A DNA stretch of 64,000 bases from contig NZ_JADPIB010000008.1 of the NCBI RefSeq assembly GCF_015767265.1, forward strand, positions 124,001-188,000, in the 5' to 3' direction. The notes under the pieces are model-generated. The model did not search any database. It saw nothing but the letters and a program-made list of their open reading frames with translations, and had not been told where the DNA came from. This DNA is from Aureivirga marina (GTDB lineage: Bacteria; Bacteroidota; Bacteroidia; Flavobacteriales; Flavobacteriaceae). Shown here in pieces: positions 61,484 through 64,000 of the stretch (its first letter is position 1; each line of letters begins with the position of its first letter). The position numbers were made by a program, and so were the translations under genes.

Positions 61484-61504
61484 CTGTTTACGTTTATCAA
61501 AAAT

Positions 61505-61745
61505 AAGTTAACGTTCACAAAAAAAAAGAATAATTATATGAAATACTTTCTATCTTCGAATTCGGAAATTATAGAGGTATAAATATTTTTATTCAACCCC
61601 TTTTAATAGCTTACTTAAATTTTATCGAATTATATTTCGGTGTTATCAAAAAAGCTAACTTTCATCGCCCCCCGTTTGATTCGAAATCAAAATTGTATGA
61701 AGTTAGCTTTTTTTCTTTTTTACCCTACTTCCTAAACGTTAACTT
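61505..61745. repeat. block flanked by 11-bp inverted repeats
   Basis: AAGTTAACGTT (61505-61515) is repeated in inverted form as AACGTTAACTT (61735-61745), enclosing 219 bp that include the hairpin RNA candidate. No direct target duplication is visible at the ends. It lies in the 346-nt gap between tex and tatA. The block could be a small non-autonomous element or two regulator sites. Confidence 0.45.
61648..61720 (+). ncRNA. candidate small hairpin RNA between tex and tatA
   Basis: AAAAAAGCTAACTT-T-CAT (61648-61665) pairs with ATGAAGTTAGCTTTTTT (61697-61713), followed by a T-run. Inside is a second hairpin TTTGATT/AATCAAA (61675-61691), preceded by an unpaired CGCCCCCCG, which is striking in this AT-rich DNA. 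TATATTTC (61631-61638) upstream is one mismatch from a -7 box. It could be a terminator of tex with a long arm, or an independent sRNA of about 75 nt. Confidence 0.45.
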
Positions 61746-61800
61746 TTTAATAATAGTATTTCTTTCCTTTAAATTAAGAGCATTTAATTATTTTTTCGCT

Positions 61801-61808
61801 TATCTTTG
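61801..61808 (+). promoter_or_regulatory. -7 box of the tatA promoter
   Basis: TATCTTTG fits TAnnTTTG and lies 22 nt before the tatA ATG. No clear TTTG is found 19-21 nt upstream. Confidence 0.5.
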
Positions 61809-61829
61809 CAGATGTAAATCAGAATAATC

Positions 61830-62111
61830 ATGCATTTATTTATTAGTGGTCCAGAAATTTTTGTTATTCTACTAATTGTAGTGATGCTTTTTGGTGCAGA
61901 TAAAATTCCAGAAATTGCTAGAGGTTTAGGAAAAGGTATTCGCCAAGTAAAAGATGCTACAAATGATATTAAAAGAGAAATAACAGATAGCGCAGACCAA
62001 AACGAATTCACAAAACAAGGAAGAGACCTTTCAAATGATATCACGAAAGAAATTAATAAAGTAAAAGATGATATTGATGATATGACTGGTCCGATAAAAC
62101 GTAACTTTTAA
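61830..62111 (+). CDS. tatA: Sec-independent protein translocase TatA/E subunit
   Basis: TatA forms the pore-like part of the twin-arginine translocase that exports folded proteins. This 93-residue protein has one TM (residues about 8-22, [15 protein letters not shown]), then the amphipathic helix [26 protein letters not shown] with the conserved Gly-Lys-Gly region, and a charged tail. The glutamate in the GPEIF segment and [16 protein letters not shown] are classic TatA/E features. It overlaps the PAP2 gene by one base (TAATG), so translation is coupled. tatC is not in the window. Confidence 0.93.
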   Translation: MHLFISGPEIFVILLIVVMLFGADKIPEIARGLGKGIRQVKDATNDIKREITDSADQNEFTKQGRDLSNDITKEINKVKDDIDDMTGPIKRNF

Positions 62112-62671
62112 TGCTTGATTCAATTCTTCAGTTAGATAGAAAAATCTTAATATTTTTAAATAATTTAGGAACAGAAAAGTGGGATGCTTTTTGGTGGTTT
62201 ATTACAGAACAAAAACATTGGATTCCATTTATTCTTTTTTTATTATTTCTAATCTATAGAAAAATTGGATGGAAAAAAGCTCTTGTCGTTTTATTAGTTG
62301 GAGGTGCTTTAGGAGGAATTTCAAATGAAATTGTAGATTTATTTAAAGAATCTATTCAAAGACTTAGACCTAATAATGATGATACAATCAATCAATTAAT
62401 CAGAGTTTTAAAAAATCCTAGAAGTTATAGCTTCTTGTCTGGTCATGCTACAACTTCAACAGCATTGACAACTTATTTATTTTTACACTTAAGAAAATAT
62501 TACAAATACGCATTTCTAGCTTTTATTTGGCCGATTTTATTCGCTTATAGTAGAATTTATCTTGGAGTTCATTTTCCAACAGATATTATTGTAGGAATGT
62601 TTATGGGAGTAATCTTTGGAATTTTATTCTTCAGACTATCGAAGTTTTTCTTTACAAAAATAAAAGAGTAA
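62111..62671 (+). CDS. PAP2-family phosphatase
   Basis: This 186-residue membrane phosphatase has five or six TM helices and all three PAP2 motifs: KESIQRLRP (residues about 78-86), SFLSGHATTS (near 112-121) and SRIYLGVHFPTDII (near 146-159), the last two holding the catalytic His pair. It may dephosphorylate undecaprenyl pyrophosphate or phosphatidic acid-type lipids on the periplasmic side. It is coupled to tatA by a TAATG overlap and ends 14 nt before the convergent O-methyltransferase gene, within a hairpin that spans both stops. Confidence 0.9.
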   Translation: MLDSILQLDRKILIFLNNLGTEKWDAFWWFITEQKHWIPFILFLLFLIYRKIGWKKALVVLLVGGALGGISNEIVDLFKESIQRLRPNNDDTINQLIRVLKNPRSYSFLSGHATTSTALTTYLFLHLRKYYKYAFLAFIWPILFAYSRIYLGVHFPTDIIVGMFMGVIFGILFFRLSKFFFTKIKE

Positions 62672-62697
62672 AGCAGTTCCGAAAACTACTTTACTCT
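62665..62697 (-). terminator. hairpin spanning two convergent stop codons
   Basis: AGAGTAAAG (62665-62673) pairs with CTTTACTCT (62689-62697), with inner AGTT/AACT pairs. On the minus strand it is followed by TTTTATTTTTG. It contains the last codons of both the PAP2 and O-methyltransferase genes, so it can terminate at least the minus transcript. Confidence 0.6.
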
Positions 62698-63327
62698 ACT
62701 TATTGTAAGTCCATCGCGAATTGGCATTAAAACCGTTTCTATACGAGGATCTTCCTTTAATAATTTATTATACTCTAAAAGTGCTGGTGTGTCCTTGTCT
62801 TTTTTATTAATTTCTTCCACAACCTTTCCACTCCAAAGTACATTATCAGATAAAATTACCCCACCTTTATTCATTTTATCAATTACTAATTCAAAGTAAT
62901 TAGGATAATTTACCTTATCAGCATCAATGAAAACTAAATCGAATTTATCCTCAATAGTTGGAATAATTTCTATTGCATTTCCAATATGCTGCTTAATTTG
63001 ATTTTTGAACTCTGATTTATCAAAATAATTTCTAGAGAAATCTTCAAGTTCTTCATTTTTGTCAATAGTATGTAAAATACCATTTTCTTGTAATCCTTCT
63101 GCCAAGCATAAAGTAGAATAACCTGTATATGTTCCAATCTCTAAAATTCTCTTAGGAGAAATTAATTTGGAAAGCATAGACAATAATCTACCCTGAAAAT
63201 GTCCGCTTAACATTCTCGGATTTAGAACTTTTTGCCAAGTTTCTTTGGTAAGTTCTTTTAATAATTCAGGTTCATCTTCAGTATGTTTCACAACATACTG
63301 ATCTAGTTCTTCTGATATAAAATTCAT
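62686..63327 (-). CDS. class I SAM-dependent O-methyltransferase
   Basis: This 213-residue enzyme of the caffeoyl-CoA/catechol O-methyltransferase group methylates hydroxyl groups of small aromatic or other substrates. The SAM motif RILEIGTYTGYSTLCLAEGL lies near residues 58-77. DLVFIDADKVNYPNYFELVI near 130-149 holds the metal-binding Asp residues, and GGVILSDNVLWSGKVV near 156-171 completes the site. The N-terminal EPELLKELTKETWQKV helps substrate binding. It is the first of a short minus-strand run with the candidate anti-sigma and sigma genes upstream (spacing of 11 nt). Confidence 0.9.
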   Translation of the reverse strand: MNFISEELDQYVVKHTEDEPELLKELTKETWQKVLNPRMLSGHFQGRLLSMLSKLISPKRILEIGTYTGYSTLCLAEGLQENGILHTIDKNEELEDFSRNYFDKSEFKNQIKQHIGNAIEIIPTIEDKFDLVFIDADKVNYPNYFELVIDKMNKGGVILSDNVLWSGKVVEEINKKDKDTPALLEYNKLLKEDPRIETVLMPIRDGLTISRVK

Positions 63328-63338
63328 TTCGTATTTTG

Positions 63339-63605
63339 TTAAGAATTTTTCTCCAATAATTCATGAAACTTCTTAGAAATTTCATCCTTATCATCCATAG
63401 ACATCTTTTGCTTGTTTTCACTCAAGCTACATGTCGATTTAAAAATATCCGTCAACTTCGCATTTTGTGCCGAATATCTTTTACAAAACTTACAAAATAG
63501 GACATGAAAATTTAACTTTAATTTTTCACTAAATGTGGCTTCACCGTACTGACTCTTATCACAAATCATAGTAGCCTCATCACACGTTAGTTTAAATTTT
63601 CCCAT
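63339..63605 (-). CDS. candidate anti-sigma factor (short cysteine-rich protein)
   Basis: This 88-residue protein has no TM segment. The segment KLTCDEATMICDKSQYGEATFSEKLKLNFHVLFCKFCKRYSAQN contains a His followed by Cys-x-x-Cys (HVLFCKFC), like the ZAS-type zinc site of anti-sigma factors. The N-terminal helical segment with CDEATMI also resembles that group. It lies 8 nt downstream of an ECF sigma factor gene, the usual place for an anti-sigma factor. A soluble, membrane-free form would be unusual but known. The assignment rests on this motif and context. Confidence 0.6.
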   Translation of the reverse strand: MGKFKLTCDEATMICDKSQYGEATFSEKLKLNFHVLFCKFCKRYSAQNAKLTDIFKSTCSLSENKQKMSMDDKDEISKKFHELLEKNS

Positions 63606-63613
63606 TTTTTAAA

Positions 63614-64000
63614 TTAATTTTTAAACCAATTTTTCTCCATACACCTTCTTAATTGAGTTCTGGCTCTATGTATCATCACCCATAAATTTGACGAAGTAAT
63701 ATCTAATTCCTTACATATTTCTTCTGTTTCAAATTGCTGTATCGTTTTCATTCTGAAAACAACAGCATATTTTTCAGGTAAATTATTGATACATTTCTCT
63801 AGTGTATCTTTGAGTTCATCGTTTTCGATGTTCTTTTCAGCTTCATTTTCCCACATTTGTGGAACTCTCTCCTCAATCCATCGTCCTTCATTTTCCCCGT
63901 CATCATAGAAAGAAAGTTTAATTTCTGCTTGACCTTTAGCTGAATTTATTTTTCTATAATAATCAATTATTTTTCTTTTTAAAATTGATACAAGCCAAGT
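63614..64000 (-). CDS. ECF sigma factor, 5' end outside window
   Basis: The visible 128 residues hold the end of region 2 (TWLVSILKRKIIDYYRKI) and all of region 4 (ECINNLPEKYAVVFRMKTIQQFETEEICKELDITSSNLWVMIHRARTQLRRCME, in slightly adapted form), the -35-binding helix-turn-helix of extracytoplasmic-function sigma factors. The frame runs in from beyond base 64000, so about 50-60 N-terminal residues are missing, and an internal ATG at 63856 is not the true start. It lies upstream of the candidate anti-sigma gene (8 nt) and O-methyltransferase, suggesting a three-gene transcript. Confidence 0.88.
   Translation of the reverse strand, partial: TWLVSILKRKIIDYYRKINSAKGQAEIKLSFYDDGENEGRWIEERVPQMWENEAEKNIENDELKDTLEKCINNLPEKYAVVFRMKTIQQFETEEICKELDITSSNLWVMIHRARTQLRRCMEKNWFKN

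Noticed and set aside
61539-61583. 14-codon ORF after tex as a leader peptide for tatA
   Set aside because: It has no promoter of its own and no alternative hairpin with the downstream structure; a short chance ORF is enough to explain it.
1-64000. Prophage, plasmid, transposon or defence island
   Set aside because: No integrase, transposase, phage structural, toxin-antitoxin or restriction genes were recognised; nearly all genes are core flavobacterial families.

Overview
The window is a strongly AT-rich chromosomal segment from a member of the Bacteroidetes, most likely family Flavobacteriaceae. Supporting evidence: a complete Bat (aerotolerance-type) operon; a type B succinate dehydrogenase; type IX secretion (T9SS) C-terminal sorting domains and a PorZ-like protein; OmpA proteins with thrombospondin type 3 repeats; and repeated Bacteroidetes-type promoter boxes (TTTG, about 19-21 nt, TAnnTTTG) with little use of Shine-Dalgarno sequences. 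No plasmid, phage, transposase, CRISPR, rRNA or tRNA gene was seen. It reads as core genome carrying a few small non-coding elements.

Layout. 1-4459: acpS (cut by the window edge), a POT peptide transporter, an unknown 7-TM protein and a Tas-like aldo/keto reductase. 4816-13803: the Bat operon (moxR, DUF58 protein, a DUF4381-like/BatA fusion, batB, batC, batD, batE). 13934-19400: hemolysin III protein, dinB, an unknown acidic protein, a ClC transporter with CBS domains, a small membrane protein and a cold shock protein. 19537-22960: sdhCAB. 23190-24940: a PadR regulator with two paralogous membrane proteins. 25068-31923: trpS, queD, a crotonase, a MATE exporter, a HAD protein, an epimerase and tyrS. 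32036-38478: OmpA/TSP3 protein, secreted proteins, a nucleoside-phosphorylase-like protein and plsC. 38602-44070: porZ-recO-TonB receptor operon. 44158-50376: CYTH protein, an MFS exporter with an attenuator-like leader, a lipoprotein and a large T9SS cargo protein. 50908-55511: HupE-like protein, dCMP deaminase, Ctp protease, lpxH and recA. 55721-59258: DoxX-like protein, pspA with a YbjN-like partner, and an XRE/Nudix pair. 59360-64000: tex, tatA, a PAP2 phosphatase, an O-methyltransferase, a candidate anti-sigma factor and an ECF sigma factor cut by the window edge.

Most notable non-coding signals. (1) Upstream of the MFS exporter, a promoter, a 28-codon leader ORF, alternative hairpins and an intrinsic terminator together look like ribosome-mediated transcription attenuation of a drug exporter. 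(2) A structured element of about 85-110 nt occurs three times (14581, 16234, 30477); its core is invariant and its closing helix covaries. (3) A long imperfect inverted repeat (15922-16053) has a GAGCGATAGCGAG core. (4) A compact hairpin RNA candidate lies between tex and tatA, inside 11-bp inverted repeats. (5) There is a three-half-site PadR operator.

All functions are assigned from sequence motifs and family knowledge; no database search was run.
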